Part shown: piece by piece, positions 8,635-17,032 of the stretch | Layout of the letters: each line of letters begins with the position of its first letter | How positions within the stretch are numbered: position 1 is the stretch's first letter | Source: Bifidobacterium leontopitheci | GTDB lineage: Bacteria; Actinomycetota; Actinomycetes; Actinomycetales; Bifidobacteriaceae | DNA: 64,000 nucleotides | Assembly: GCF_009193355.1 (NCBI RefSeq) | Contig: NZ_WBVT01000008.1 | Location: 35,725-99,724 of the forward strand | Reading direction: 5' to 3' | Notes under the pieces: generated by a model | Seen by the model: only the letters and a program-made list of their open reading frames with translations | What the model was told of the DNA's origin: nothing | Databases searched by the model: none | Made by a program: the position numbers and the translations under genes

Positions 8635-9207
8635 TCACTCCACCCCGCCGAGCAAGGCGTGGACAATCTCGTGCAGGCGTCCGCGGGTCAGGGCGTGGCC
8701 GCGCACGTAGGACCAGTCGAGCACGAGCAGCATGGTGTTGGCGTAATGGTCAGCGACCAGGTCGGCGGGCAGGCCGAAACGGTCCCGGTCGATGCACGAT
8801 CGCATGATCTGATGCGCCTGCGATTCGACGTACCGGTGCAGGCTGCCGAATAACGGGCCTTCGGGAGGGTTGTGCCGCATGATGGCTTGCAGTGTGGCCG
8901 CGTTGCGTTCGAGCATGTCGGCCATCGCGTCGAGGGCGACGTCCACTCGCCGCTCGGACGGCGTGGCGGCGAGGTCATCGAGGTTGGCCTGTTTGGTCAG
9001 GGTCAGCCAGCAGTAGTCGAGCAGGTCGTCGCGGTCGTCGAAGTAGTTGTAGAACGTGGCGCGCGGGTAGCCGGCGCGTTCGCACAGCGCGTTGATGCTG
9101 ACCGAGCCGAGCGGCTGTTCGGTGAGCAGCGTGAGCATCGCCTTGTGGAAGGCGCCGAGCGTGCGTTGCGCGCCGCGCGTGAGGGGCGCTCCGAGGTCTT
9201 TCTTCAT
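8635..9207 (-). CDS. TetR/AcrR family regulator
   Basis: A 190-residue regulator. An N-terminal helix-turn-helix is visible around residues 16-60 (LTEQPLGSVSINALCERAGY, then RATFYNYFDDRDDLL), followed by an all-helical ligand domain. The start MKKDLGAPLTRG at 9207 has AAGGAG about 11 bases upstream. No transporter lies next to it; the neighbours are an AAA ATPase (convergent) and a MerR gene (divergent). The 290-bp gap to the MerR gene holds ATAC-N4-GTAT and paired TTGTCAA/TTGACA motifs near 9318-9350, which could be its operator. Confidence 0.85.
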   Translation of the reverse strand: MKKDLGAPLTRGAQRTLGAFHKAMLTLLTEQPLGSVSINALCERAGYPRATFYNYFDDRDDLLDYCWLTLTKQANLDDLAATPSERRVDVALDAMADMLERNAATLQAIMRHNPPEGPLFGSLHRYVESQAHQIMRSCIDRDRFGLPADLVADHYANTMLLVLDWSYVRGHALTRGRLHEIVHALLGGVE

Positions 9208-9498
9208 AGGGTATCCGTCTCCTTGTCCGCCTGTCGCATCGACCGCCGCGTCATGGCGTGACGCCGGCTGTTCCGTTGCCTTCCCAGCATATTCCATCGT
9301 CCATATTTTCCCAATTGTCAAATACTGGCGTATCGCAAAAAATTGACAGCCGCAAAACCATGCAAGACGGTCCGCAAGCCATGCGGCCCGGGTATCGTCG
9401 GCCATCGGCGAAAGCTATTGGACTGGCCGCGGCGCGCGCGGTTCAATGGGATGCGTCACTTTTGCACCTACTCGAACGCATGAGAGGAGCGCACATCC

Positions 9499-9963
9499 AT
9501 GAGCCTGCGCACCACCACCTGGCATACCATCCGCGAAGCGTCGATGATCTGCGGCCTGCCGGAGTCGACGCTGCGCTATTACGAGCAGATCGGCATCATC
9601 CCGCCGATCGCACGCGACCAGTCGGGGCATCGCGCGTATTCGGACGACGACCTGACGCGGCTGTCGTCGGTCGCCTGCCTGTCGGCCACGGGCATGCCGA
9701 TCGATTCGATGCGCGCGTACCTGCGCAACACGGAAGACGGCGAGGAGGGCGCACGCCGTCAGGTCGAGCTGCTCGACGCGCAGGCGCTACGGCTGGCCGC
9801 ACGCGCGGAGGCGATCCGCATGCAGCAGGCGTACGTGTCGCTCAAGACCCTGTACTGGCAGGCCGTCGCCGAGGGCCGGGATGCGGACGCGCAGGCGCTG
9901 CTGGACGAGCACCGCGACGTCATCGAACAGGTGAAGCGGCTGCCGGACGGGATCAAGGAGTAG
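9499..9963 (+). CDS. MerR family transcriptional regulator
   Basis: A 154-residue protein with a canonical MerR DNA-binding region at residues 8-75: TIREASMICGLPESTLRYYE, QIGIIPP, HRAYSDDDLTRL. A dimerisation coiled coil follows (about 85-130, ending in QVKRLPDGIKE). There is no cysteine pattern for metal sensing, so an organic ligand is more likely. GAGAGGAGCG precedes the start. No target gene is adjacent; it may act on itself or on the TetR region. Confidence 0.85.
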   Translation: MSLRTTTWHTIREASMICGLPESTLRYYEQIGIIPPIARDQSGHRAYSDDDLTRLSSVACLSATGMPIDSMRAYLRNTEDGEEGARRQVELLDAQALRLAARAEAIRMQQAYVSLKTLYWQAVAEGRDADAQALLDEHRDVIEQVKRLPDGIKE

Positions 9964-10008
9964 CCGCCCGCGAACCGGCCGCCGGGCGCACGCCGATATG
10001 GCCGATAG

Positions 10009-10067
10009 CGAAAACCCGCCGTTCCGGCGGCGATCGGACTGGCCGATACGTCGATTCGAGGTAATCT
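10009..10067 (+). promoter_or_regulatory. promoter with repeated TGGCCGATA and -10 TAATCT
   Basis: The -10 box TAATCT (10062-10067) ends seven bases before ATG at 10075, a leaderless arrangement. Two copies of TGGCCGATA lie upstream, one just before AGCGAAAACC and one just before CGTCGATTCG, and could be operator half-sites for the PadR product. Confidence 0.4.
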
Positions 10068-10074
10068 GGTGCGT

Positions 10075-10605
10075 ATGAGCCTTATCGAGATGATGATCCT
10101 CGGATTCCTGTCCGAACGCGCGATGTGCGGGTACGAGCTGCGCAAGAAGATGGAACAGCTGCAGGGAGACATGCGCCGTTTCAGCGACGGGTCCGTATAT
10201 CCCGCGACCGCGCGTCTCGTCAAGGCGGGGCTGATTTCGGAGCGCACCGAGATGCGCGATGGCCGTCAGCGTCATCTGTTCACGCTCGAGACGGCCGGCC
10301 GGGAGCGTCTCATCGCCGAGCTGCGCGGATGCGACGGCCTGATGGTCAGCGATTTCAACAGGTGGCGCATCGTGCTCACGTTCCTGTCGATAGTGCCGGA
10401 CAAGGACGACCGCGACGCCGTGCTGCGCCGCCGCTACGACCTGCTCAACGGCAAGGACGTGCATTTCTTCTACTGCGAGGCCGGCAATCCGCTCACCCTC
10501 GACCATATCGGCGACCCGTACCGGCGCGGCCTGCTGAAGGTGAACGACGCCGCGGTCGCCGCCGAACTCGGCTGGCTGGGCTCGATGCTCGACCTGGCGG
10601 ACTGA
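10075..10605 (+). CDS. PadR family regulator (copy 1)
   Basis: A 176-residue PadR/AphA-type regulator. The winged helix (residues 1-80) shows LIEMMILGFLSERAMCGYEL, KKMEQLQGDM and SVYPATARLVKAGLI. The C-terminal helical part (90-176) resembles the Vir_act_alpha_C dimer domain. A GTG codon two codons earlier is an alternative start, but ATG 10075 fits the leaderless promoter. It is a clear paralogue of the PadR at 11680-12213; both share the KKMEQLQG block and the same C-terminal layout, with the reductase gene between them. Confidence 0.85.
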   Translation: MSLIEMMILGFLSERAMCGYELRKKMEQLQGDMRRFSDGSVYPATARLVKAGLISERTEMRDGRQRHLFTLETAGRERLIAELRGCDGLMVSDFNRWRIVLTFLSIVPDKDDRDAVLRRRYDLLNGKDVHFFYCEAGNPLTLDHIGDPYRRGLLKVNDAAVAAELGWLGSMLDLAD

Positions 10606-10679
10606 CCGCGGCAGGGGGAGCGGCAGACACGGAAACCGCATGGTTACCGCGTGCGTCACCCGGTCCCGGCAACCATAAA

Positions 10680-10736
10680 CGAAGAGGCCCTGTGGCCGGC
10701 TGGATCACCATCATAGCCGGCCACAGGGCCTCTTCG
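10680..10736. terminator. bidirectional terminator, 22-bp perfect arms
   Basis: Perfect arms 10680-10701 and 10715-10736 (CGAAGAGGCC...GGCT) with a 13-nt loop lie between the convergent PadR-1 and reductase genes. Confidence 0.8.
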
Positions 10737-10768
10737 TCGTGGGCGGTCCAGCCGCCCACGCCCATGTC

Positions 10769-11389
10769 TTACTTGACGACCTTGAAGCCGCCGGTCCACG
10801 GGGTCTGCTCGGTCACACCGAGGATGATCTGCAGGGCGCCGTAGCCCTCGAGGTACTGCGCACGCTTGAGGGCGCCGGCGTCCACGGTCTTGAGGCCGGC
10901 GGCCTCGATGAACGCGGCGACGGACTTCTTGGCCTCATCGTCGTCGGAGGCGAGCTGCACGACGGTCGGGGCGCCGTCGTTCTCGCCGGTGGCGAGCGTC
11001 GCGGCGAACGTGGTGTTGAAGCCCTTGACGACCTTGCTCTCCGGCAGCTTGGCGGCCACGTATTCGGCGGCGGACTTGTAGCCTTCCGGCAGGGCGAGGT
11101 CGAAGGTGGTGAAGTCGATCGGATTGGCGACGTCGACGACGGTCTTGCCGGCGAGCTGGTCGGCGTAGGCGGCGAGCACTTCGTCGTAGGCGGGGAACGG
11201 CAGTGCGAGGACGACGATATCGCCGCTGACGGCGGCCTCGCCGAACTTCGCGCCGGTCACGCCCTGCGCCGCGGCGGCGGCCTTGTCGGGGTTGCGGTCG
11301 ATGACCTGGACGTTGGCGCCGGCCTTGGTGGCGATGCCTGCCACGGCGGATCCGATGTTGCCTGCGCCGAAGATGGTGATGTTGGTCAT
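10769..11389 (-). CDS. NADPH-dependent F420 reductase-like NAD(P)-binding protein
   Basis: A 206-residue single-domain Rossmann protein. The dinucleotide-binding motif is ITIFGAGNIGSAVAGIA (residue 4), followed by VIDRNPDK and the VVLALPFPAYDEVL and VVDVANPIDF segments of the F420-dependent NADP reductase family. KVVKGFNTTFA is also a family motif. These enzymes move hydride between NADP and a flavin or deazaflavin; whether this one uses F420 is unknown. AAAGGAC precedes the start. It is divergent from PadR-2, with boxed repeats between, so it is probably controlled by a PadR protein. Confidence 0.82.
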   Translation of the reverse strand: MTNITIFGAGNIGSAVAGIATKAGANVQVIDRNPDKAAAAAQGVTGAKFGEAAVSGDIVVLALPFPAYDEVLAAYADQLAGKTVVDVANPIDFTTFDLALPEGYKSAAEYVAAKLPESKVVKGFNTTFAATLATGENDGAPTVVQLASDDDEAKKSVAAFIEAAGLKTVDAGALKRAQYLEGYGALQIILGVTEQTPWTGGFKVVK

Positions 11390-11537
11390 GGTGGTGTCCT
11401 TTCGGGTTGTGTTGCGCCCCGCCGTGTGCGGGCCGCGTTGCGTCTTCCGGCGAGCGCCGGGCCGGTTCGGCGGGCTGTGTCGTCCGTGATGTCCTTGCCG
11501 GCGGCGTTCGCGTTGATGCCAGTATGCACCCCAATTC

Positions 11538-11672
11538 GAGATATATCAAACTGAGATATATCAGAAAGATTTATAGACCATGCCAAACCGTTGCGGTTCC
11601 GGCGTTTGCACGGAGTCGCCGGACGACCTCATACGGCGTGTCGTTCTGAGATATCTCGGATTGAGATATGAT
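11538..11672. promoter_or_regulatory. PadR operator region: four GAGATAT boxes in two 15-bp-spaced pairs
   Basis: GAGATATATC occurs at 11538-11547 and 11553-11562; GAGATATCTC at 11648-11657; GAGATATGAT at 11663-11672. Within each pair the boxes start 15 bp apart. The first pair lies on the reductase side; the second overlaps the PadR-2 promoter, and its last box contains the -10 TATGAT (11667-11672), seven bases before ATG 11680. The boxes are short palindromes around GATAT. This is a strong candidate for autoregulation and control of the reductase. Confidence 0.65.
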
Positions 11673-11679
11673 GGTGAAC

Positions 11680-12213
11680 ATGATGAACACGATAGAACTG
11701 ATGACCTTGGGCTTCCTGTCGGAGGAGCCGTTGTGCGGCTACCGGCTGCGCAAGAAAATGGAGCAGCTGCAGGGCTACATGCAGGCGGTCTCCGACGGTA
11801 CGCTGCACACGGTGACGAACCGTTTCGTCAAGGCCGGCTACATCGGCGAGACCTTCACCGTGGTCAACGGCCGGCGCCTGCGCGAGTTCCATCTGGAGCC
11901 CGCGGGCCGCGAGAAGCTGATTGAGGAGCTGAAGGGCACGAGCGGCTACATGCTCACCAACATCACCAAATGGGCGGTCGTCATGTCGTTCCTGTCGGTC
12001 ATCCCCGACGAGGAGGACCGTCGTGCGGTGCTGCGCCGGCGTCTCGACTTGCTTGCCGAGGCCGACGTGCGTTGCCTGTACAGCGACGGCGAGGGGCCGA
12101 TCGACAACGACGACGTCGCCGACAAGTACCGTCGCGCCATCATCATGGTGCATGACGCCGAGATCAACGCGGAGCGCGCGTGGCTCACGCGCGAGCTCGG
12201 CATCGGCGAGTGA
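11680..12213 (+). CDS. PadR family regulator (copy 2)
   Basis: A 177-residue winged-helix regulator with the same domain order as the PadR at 10075: IELMTLGFLSEEPLCGYRL, KKMEQLQGYM, then a helical C-terminus with YMLTNITKWAVVMSFLS and AEINAERAWLTREL. The ATG at 11680 is preferred because it fits the -10 TATGAT at the leaderless distance; in-frame ATGs at 11668 and 11671 fall inside the -10 box. Divergent from the reductase and preceded by repeated GAGATAT boxes, so autoregulation is likely. Confidence 0.85.
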   Translation: MMNTIELMTLGFLSEEPLCGYRLRKKMEQLQGYMQAVSDGTLHTVTNRFVKAGYIGETFTVVNGRRLREFHLEPAGREKLIEELKGTSGYMLTNITKWAVVMSFLSVIPDEEDRRAVLRRRLDLLAEADVRCLYSDGEGPIDNDDVADKYRRAIIMVHDAEINAERAWLTRELGIGE

Positions 12214-12262
12214 CGGCCGGCGGCGGACGCCGCAGCGGATTCGGCACGCCGGCCGGACGGTG

Positions 12263-13432
12263 TCATTCGATGCGTGCCACCCGTTGCACGATACGTGAAT
12301 GCGGGTAGACGTACACCCAGTACCGGTCTCCGGTGCGCGCTTCCTTGCCGAGGTCGGCGAAGAACTCATCGGGGCCGGTGCGCACGTCCACCTCGCCGCC
12401 GCCGTCAAGCCTGAACCGGACGGTCGGGTACGGCGTGTCCGAGCCGAAACTGATCCGGTAGTCCTCATACAGCGACGCGTAATCCGGCCCCTCGTAGGTT
12501 GCCTCGTAGACCTGCGCCCCGCCCGTCAGGTCGGTCACGAACCACAGGGATGCCACGGCGAGCAGGACGGCCAACACCAAGGCCACGAGGGTCGCGGCCG
12601 AACGCCGGCGTGCGACGCGTAGCACGGCGTCGGCGCCCGGACAGCCCAGCATCGGGCTGGATGCGCAGCCGCGGCGCAGCAATGTCGCGCTTCGCCGCGC
12701 CCAATATGCTGCGATGACGCACAGCGCCGCAAGCGACCAGAGCAGCATCAGCCAGTCGGCCACGCCTGCCGGACCGTATTCGCCCATCATGATGAACGCG
12801 ACGACCGGCATGGTGGCGAGGATGATGGCCGCCGCGCCGAGCAGGCCGTGCGATGCGCGGAACACGTCGCCGTTCACGGCGAGCACCATGCCCTGCGCCC
12901 GTTCCATGCCGTTGCGCTCGAACGTGGCGGCCGAGTCGGGGCGCAGCCGGTAGAGGCCCGGCGTCGAGCCGCGTCCGTCGCGCGAGGCCAGCGCGTCGCG
13001 TTGCCAGACCGTGCCGCGGAAGGCCCCGGGGATGACGTGGCCGTCAGCGAACACCGCGTCGCCGGCAGCATCGCAGTAGAGGGCGAGCGCCCTGTCGGGC
13101 ACCTTCGCCTTCACGCCCAGATACGGCCGTCCATCGGCCACGGTGCGACCCTGCATGAGGTCGAAGGCCGTCAGCGTGTGTTTACGGTCGTCGGGGACGA
13201 GGCCGACGTACGAGTAGCCGTCGCGCGCGGTGATCCACAGGTCGGCGCCGACGGCATGGTATGGTCCGGTCCTGCCGCCGCCGCGCCATCGTATGGTCGT
13301 CCGCCCGCGGCCCCAAAGCCGGGGGTTGCCGGCGAACGCTCCGGTGACGAACGAGCCGCACGCGCCGTCGCCGACGTTGATGTCCATCATGCCCTGATGG
13401 CTGAGGTTCCAGATGAGACTTGAGAACGACAT
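12263..13432 (-). CDS. hypothetical membrane protein, 389 aa
   Basis: Start at 13432 is supported by GAAGGGACC. The N-terminal 195 residues are soluble (WRGGGRTGPYHAVGADLWIT, PGLYRLRPDSAATFE). Three membrane helices then follow: about 200-222 (LGAAAIILATMPVVAFIMMG), 230-250 (WLMLLWSLAALCVIAAYW) and 285-306 (LVALVLAVLLAVASLWFV). The last 80 residues are again soluble and end in WVYVYPHSRIVQRVARIE. I do not recognise the family. The gene converges on PadR-2 and is divergent from the glycosylase gene. Confidence 0.7.
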   Translation of the reverse strand: MSFSSLIWNLSHQGMMDINVGDGACGSFVTGAFAGNPRLWGRGRTTIRWRGGGRTGPYHAVGADLWITARDGYSYVGLVPDDRKHTLTAFDLMQGRTVADGRPYLGVKAKVPDRALALYCDAAGDAVFADGHVIPGAFRGTVWQRDALASRDGRGSTPGLYRLRPDSAATFERNGMERAQGMVLAVNGDVFRASHGLLGAAAIILATMPVVAFIMMGEYGPAGVADWLMLLWSLAALCVIAAYWARRSATLLRRGCASSPMLGCPGADAVLRVARRRSAATLVALVLAVLLAVASLWFVTDLTGGAQVYEATYEGPDYASLYEDYRISFGSDTPYPTVRFRLDGGGEVDVRTGPDEFFADLGKEARTGDRYWVYVYPHSRIVQRVARIE

Positions 13433-13713
13433 GGCCGGTCCCTTCGACGTTCCTGGACGTTGCTGTCGTGACGTTCCTGTTGTGTCGTTTGCGCTGCGAC
13501 GTTCCTGTTGGGCACCAGTCTAGGACCGTCCGGGCGCGGCCGCAATGCATTCCGCCCGCCGCCTTGCCCTACACGCTGCGGGGCGCGGTGACGGTACTGT
13601 GTGAAGGAGGCGTTGCGGCTGGCACCGCGGAAGATTTGTGGCGGCGTGTGGTGACAGCGCGGAAGCACCGTATGTCCCGCGGAAACGGTCGTACTGCAGT
13701 GAAGGAGGATGCC

Positions 13714-14469
13714 ATGACGGCGAACGGGAGCGGCCGGAACCCGCGCACGGGGAGGCGTATCGCACGCACGGACGGGTCCGGTGCCGGACGGCCGACGCCG
13801 CGGTACATGGAGCGGCTGTACGACGTGTTGGAGCGTGAGCTTGGCCCGACCGACTGGTTGCCGGCCGACACGTTGTTCGAGATCATGGCGGGGGCGGTGC
13901 TCACGCAGAACACCGCGTGGGGCAACGTCGACCGGTCGCTCGCCGCGTTGCGCGACGCGGAGGCGCTTGATCCGCGGACTCTCGCCGCGATGGAGCCGGA
14001 GCGTCTGCAGACGTTGATCCGCCCATCCGGCTTCTATCGTAACAAGGCGCGCACGCTGCAGGAGCTGAGCCGCTGGTATATAGCGCGTTGCGGCGCCTCG
14101 CCCGAGGGTGCCGAGGCGATCGCGGACGACGAGCTGCGCGCCGAACTGCTGTCCCTGTTCGGCGTGGGCGGGGAGACGGCCGACGACCTGGTGTTGTACG
14201 TGTTCTCGCGTCGCACGTTCGTGGCGGACACGTACGCCAGGCGACTGTTCGGCTTTCTCGGGTTCTCCGTGCCTGCCGGCTATGCGGCGTTCCATCGGGC
14301 GTTCGCCCCGGCTGTGCTCGCCTCGTCGCTGGATGTGGCGCAGCTCAAGGAGTTCCATGGGCTGATCGACGAGTACGGCAAGGCGTATCGCGACGACGAC
14401 GCGAAGGCGGCATCGTTCCTCGCCGATTGGGATGGCGGACCGTCGTCGGCCGGGCTGCCGTCGTCCTGA
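13714..14469 (+). CDS. endonuclease III-like HhH-GPD DNA glycosylase (MagIII-like, no FeS cluster)
   Basis: A 251-residue protein with the HhH-GPD core: FEIMAGAVLTQNTAWGNVD (residue 50), the hairpin LFGVGGETADDLVLYVFSRR and the catalytic Asp in FVADTYARRL. In EndoIII the hairpin carries a lyase lysine (GVGxKTA); here it is Glu (GVGGETA), and the four-Cys iron-sulfur motif is missing. Both traits fit monofunctional glycosylases of the MagIII type, which remove alkylated purines; the tail QLKEFHGLIDEYGKAY also fits. Start at 13714 has GAAGGAGG. The 280-bp gap upstream (13433-13713) holds no gene I can support. Confidence 0.82.
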   Translation: MTANGSGRNPRTGRRIARTDGSGAGRPTPRYMERLYDVLERELGPTDWLPADTLFEIMAGAVLTQNTAWGNVDRSLAALRDAEALDPRTLAAMEPERLQTLIRPSGFYRNKARTLQELSRWYIARCGASPEGAEAIADDELRAELLSLFGVGGETADDLVLYVFSRRTFVADTYARRLFGFLGFSVPAGYAAFHRAFAPAVLASSLDVAQLKEFHGLIDEYGKAYRDDDAKAASFLADWDGGPSSAGLPSS

Positions 14470-14488
14470 CCGGCGGCATGACGCCGTG

Positions 14489-15289
14489 TCAGCGCACGCC
14501 GCGCATGTCGGCGGGCCGGTACTGGTCGTCGGCGGTGAAGCAGGTGCGGTAGACCATGGCCATGATGAGGCTGTCGGCGACCAAGGTCAGCGCGGCGATG
14601 GCGGCGAACACGACGAACTGGTATTTCGCCGCCTCCAACGGGTCGCCGCCGGCGATGACCTGGCCGGCCATCATGCCGGGGATGGTGACGATGCCGCAGG
14701 ACGCGAGCGTGGCCATGGTAGGCAGGAGTCCCAGCCGGATCGACGAGACGATGGAGGGGCGGGCCGCCTCCCAGGCGGTCGAGCCCAACGCGAGCATCGT
14801 GTCGATCTCGTCGCGCCGCTCGTCCATGCTTTCGTAGAACCGGCTCAGGCCGACGGCGAGCGCGGAGACGGTGTTGCCGAGCAGCATGCCGGTGAGCGGC
14901 ACGACCAGCTGCGGCGCATACCAGGGGTGGGGGCGTACGACCAGTTCGGTGACCAGCGCGATCATGAGCAGCATGGTGATGGTCAGGCTCAGCAGCACGG
15001 GGCCGGCCAGCCCCTTCGGCACGCCTTTGGCGCGTGAGAGGGTGATCTGCACGGCGGCGACGAGCATGACCGCGATGACGGCGAACACGAGCCAGACGTT
15101 GTTGGCGCGGATCACGTAGCCGACGACGTACCCCATGGCGCACAGTTGCAGGAGCGCGCGGCAGGCCGACCAGATGAGGGAACGCCCAATGCCCATGCGC
15201 ATGACCTCGCTGATGCCGGCGGCGACGGCCACCATGGTCAGGGCCACGACGAGGCCCCAGATGTCGATGTCGTATGCGTTGCCGCTCAT
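14489..15289 (-). CDS. FetB/UPF0014-type ABC transporter permease
   Basis: A 266-residue protein with about seven membrane helices. Family motifs include RALLQLCAMGYVVGYVI near residue 44, the loop PLTGMLLGNTVSALAVGLSRF, and the TLASCGIVTIPGMMAGQVIAG stretch in two overlapping parts near 200. In E. coli, FetAB exports iron and protects against peroxide. The start overlaps the stop of the ATPase gene by ATGA at 15286-15289, so the two are coupled. Substrate here is inferred from family only. Confidence 0.85.
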   Translation of the reverse strand: MSGNAYDIDIWGLVVALTMVAVAAGISEVMRMGIGRSLIWSACRALLQLCAMGYVVGYVIRANNVWLVFAVIAVMLVAAVQITLSRAKGVPKGLAGPVLLSLTITMLLMIALVTELVVRPHPWYAPQLVVPLTGMLLGNTVSALAVGLSRFYESMDERRDEIDTMLALGSTAWEAARPSIVSSIRLGLLPTMATLASCGIVTIPGMMAGQVIAGGDPLEAAKYQFVVFAAIAALTLVADSLIMAMVYRTCFTADDQYRPADMRGVR

Positions 15290-16107
15290 GCCCGCGCCTC
15301 CGTTTCCGTATCGGTCGTCTTCGAGTCGAGCCGGCCGTCCGCCAGTGTGACGATGCGCGTGGCGCGGCCGTCGGGCGGACGGTGGCGGATTCTGACAATC
15401 GCCATGCCGTCCGCCGCGGCCTGCGCCATGATGTCGGCGACCTTCTCGGCGTTGTCGTCGTCGAGTCCGGCGTCCACCTCGTCGGCGAGCAGCACGCGCG
15501 GCCCGGTCAACAGCGTGCGCGCCAATGACACGCGCGCCGCCTGGCCGCCCGACAGGTCGTGCGGGGCGCGCGCAAGGTCGATGTCCGCGCAGCCCATGGC
15601 GTCCAGGGTCTCGCGGATGCGAGAGTCGGGCAGCAGCTGGCGCGCACGCTCCGCATTGCCGCGGAACAGCCGGGCGAGACGGCCGCGACCGTGTCGCGAC
15701 GGCCGCACGTCCGACGGCTGGCCGTCGGCGCGCACGCCGAGCGTGAACGGCAGCCGGATCGCGTCGGCGACCGTATCGCCCGGCAGGATCGGCTTCTGCG
15801 GCAGGTAGGCGACCTCGCGACGCCACTGCTGCGGAGCGAATGACGTCGAATCGCGCCCGTCAAGCGTCAGCGTGCCGTCCGCGTGCGGGTTGAGCCGTGC
15901 GAACGCGGTCAGCAGGCTGCTTTTGCCAGAACCGGAAGGGCCTATCAGGTCGACGATCTCGCCGGCGTCGATCGTGAACGACAATCCGGAGAAGATCGTG
16001 CGCTCGCCGCTCGGCGACGGCACTGCGCAGCGCACGTCACTGGCGGCGAACAACACCGATGAGGCATCCGACGATAGCATTTCCATAGTCGCGTACGTTA
16101 CGCCCAT
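15286..16107 (-). CDS. FetA-type ABC transporter ATPase
   Basis: A 273-residue ATPase: Walker A GPSGSGKSS (near residue 55), Q-loop LPQKPILPGDTV, signature DLSGGQAARVSLARTL and Walker B RVLLADEVDAGLD. An insert of about 30 residues rich in Arg (PSRHGRGRLARLFRGNAE) is unusual for the family. The usual switch His region reads IRHRPPDGRA rather than the common THD. The GTG directly before the ATG is an alternative start; no clear ribosome site is visible. It forms an operon with the permease (4-bp overlap). The TCS gene pair next door is divergent from it. Confidence 0.83.
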   Translation of the reverse strand: MGVTYATMEMLSSDASSVLFAASDVRCAVPSPSGERTIFSGLSFTIDAGEIVDLIGPSGSGKSSLLTAFARLNPHADGTLTLDGRDSTSFAPQQWRREVAYLPQKPILPGDTVADAIRLPFTLGVRADGQPSDVRPSRHGRGRLARLFRGNAERARQLLPDSRIRETLDAMGCADIDLARAPHDLSGGQAARVSLARTLLTGPRVLLADEVDAGLDDDNAEKVADIMAQAAADGMAIVRIRHRPPDGRATRIVTLADGRLDSKTTDTETEARA

Positions 16108-16293
16108 CACGGCCGCCCGCCAATTTCCTAGCGTTTCTTAGGGCAGTCTTAGCGTGCGGCGACTGGGATGGACGATGCGGGAACGCCGCACGGCCCGCCG
16201 AATCCGACCCCAGCGCATCTGCTATAACAGGAGCATGGGTCGCAGCCGGCCGCGCACAGGCGGGAAGGACCGACGAGACAAAGGGGGAGCATC

Positions 16294-17001
16294 ATGGACC
16301 ATCCACACGCGAACGATGGGTTCGACCCGTCCCGGCTGCTCCTTCCGGCCATACTGCTGGTCGAGGACGACCCGAGCCTCGGCTCCATGCTCAAGGAGAT
16401 GCTCGACGCCGACTACCGCACCACCTGGGCGCGCACGCTGCACGAAGCCCACGACGCACTGTCGCGGCACGGCTTCGACGCGCTCGTCGTCGACCGCCGG
16501 CTGCCGGACGGCGATGGCCTCGACCTGATCCGCGAACTGCGCGGCGGAGGCATCTCCACGCCCGCGCTCATGCTCACCGCACTCGCCGAAGTCGACGACA
16601 TCGTAAGCGGCCTCGACGGCGGCGCCAACGACTACCTGACCAAACCGTTCCACATCATCGAACTCCAGGCGCGCCTGCGCTCCCTGCTACGCGGCTTCAG
16701 CGCACAAGCCGCCAGCGTCATGATCGGCGACTGGCTGCTCAAACCCGCATCCAACCTCATCGAAGACCCCGACGGACGCACGGTCAGGCTCACCGAAACC
16801 GAAAGCCGGCTGCTCGCCACGCTCGCCTCATCACCCGACCACGTGTTCAGCCGGGAAGAGCTGCTCGCCGACGTGTTCTCCGAAGGCAGCGACCTCGGCG
16901 CCGTCGACGTCTACGTCTCCTACGTGCGCGGCAAAACCACGCGCCCCATCATCGACACCGTGCGCGGCCGCGGCTACCGGATCGGCAGCCCGCAGGAGTA
17001 G
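16294..17001 (+). CDS. OmpR-family response regulator
   Basis: A 235-residue regulator. The receiver domain shows acidic pocket VEDD (residues 24-27), phospho-acceptor Asp in ALVVDRRLPDGDG, switch Thr in MLTALAE and Lys in NDYLTKPFH. The C-terminal winged helix (from about 140) ends with VDVYVSYVRGKTT and VRGRGYRIG. Strong AAAGGGGGAG precedes the start. It lies 31 bases before its histidine kinase and is divergent from FetAB, which makes metal or redox sensing conceivable but unproven. Confidence 0.92.
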   Translation: MDHPHANDGFDPSRLLLPAILLVEDDPSLGSMLKEMLDADYRTTWARTLHEAHDALSRHGFDALVVDRRLPDGDGLDLIRELRGGGISTPALMLTALAEVDDIVSGLDGGANDYLTKPFHIIELQARLRSLLRGFSAQAASVMIGDWLLKPASNLIEDPDGRTVRLTETESRLLATLASSPDHVFSREELLADVFSEGSDLGAVDVYVSYVRGKTTRPIIDTVRGRGYRIGSPQE

Positions 17002-17032
17002 GACGCGACACACACGCAAAGGAGCGACCATC

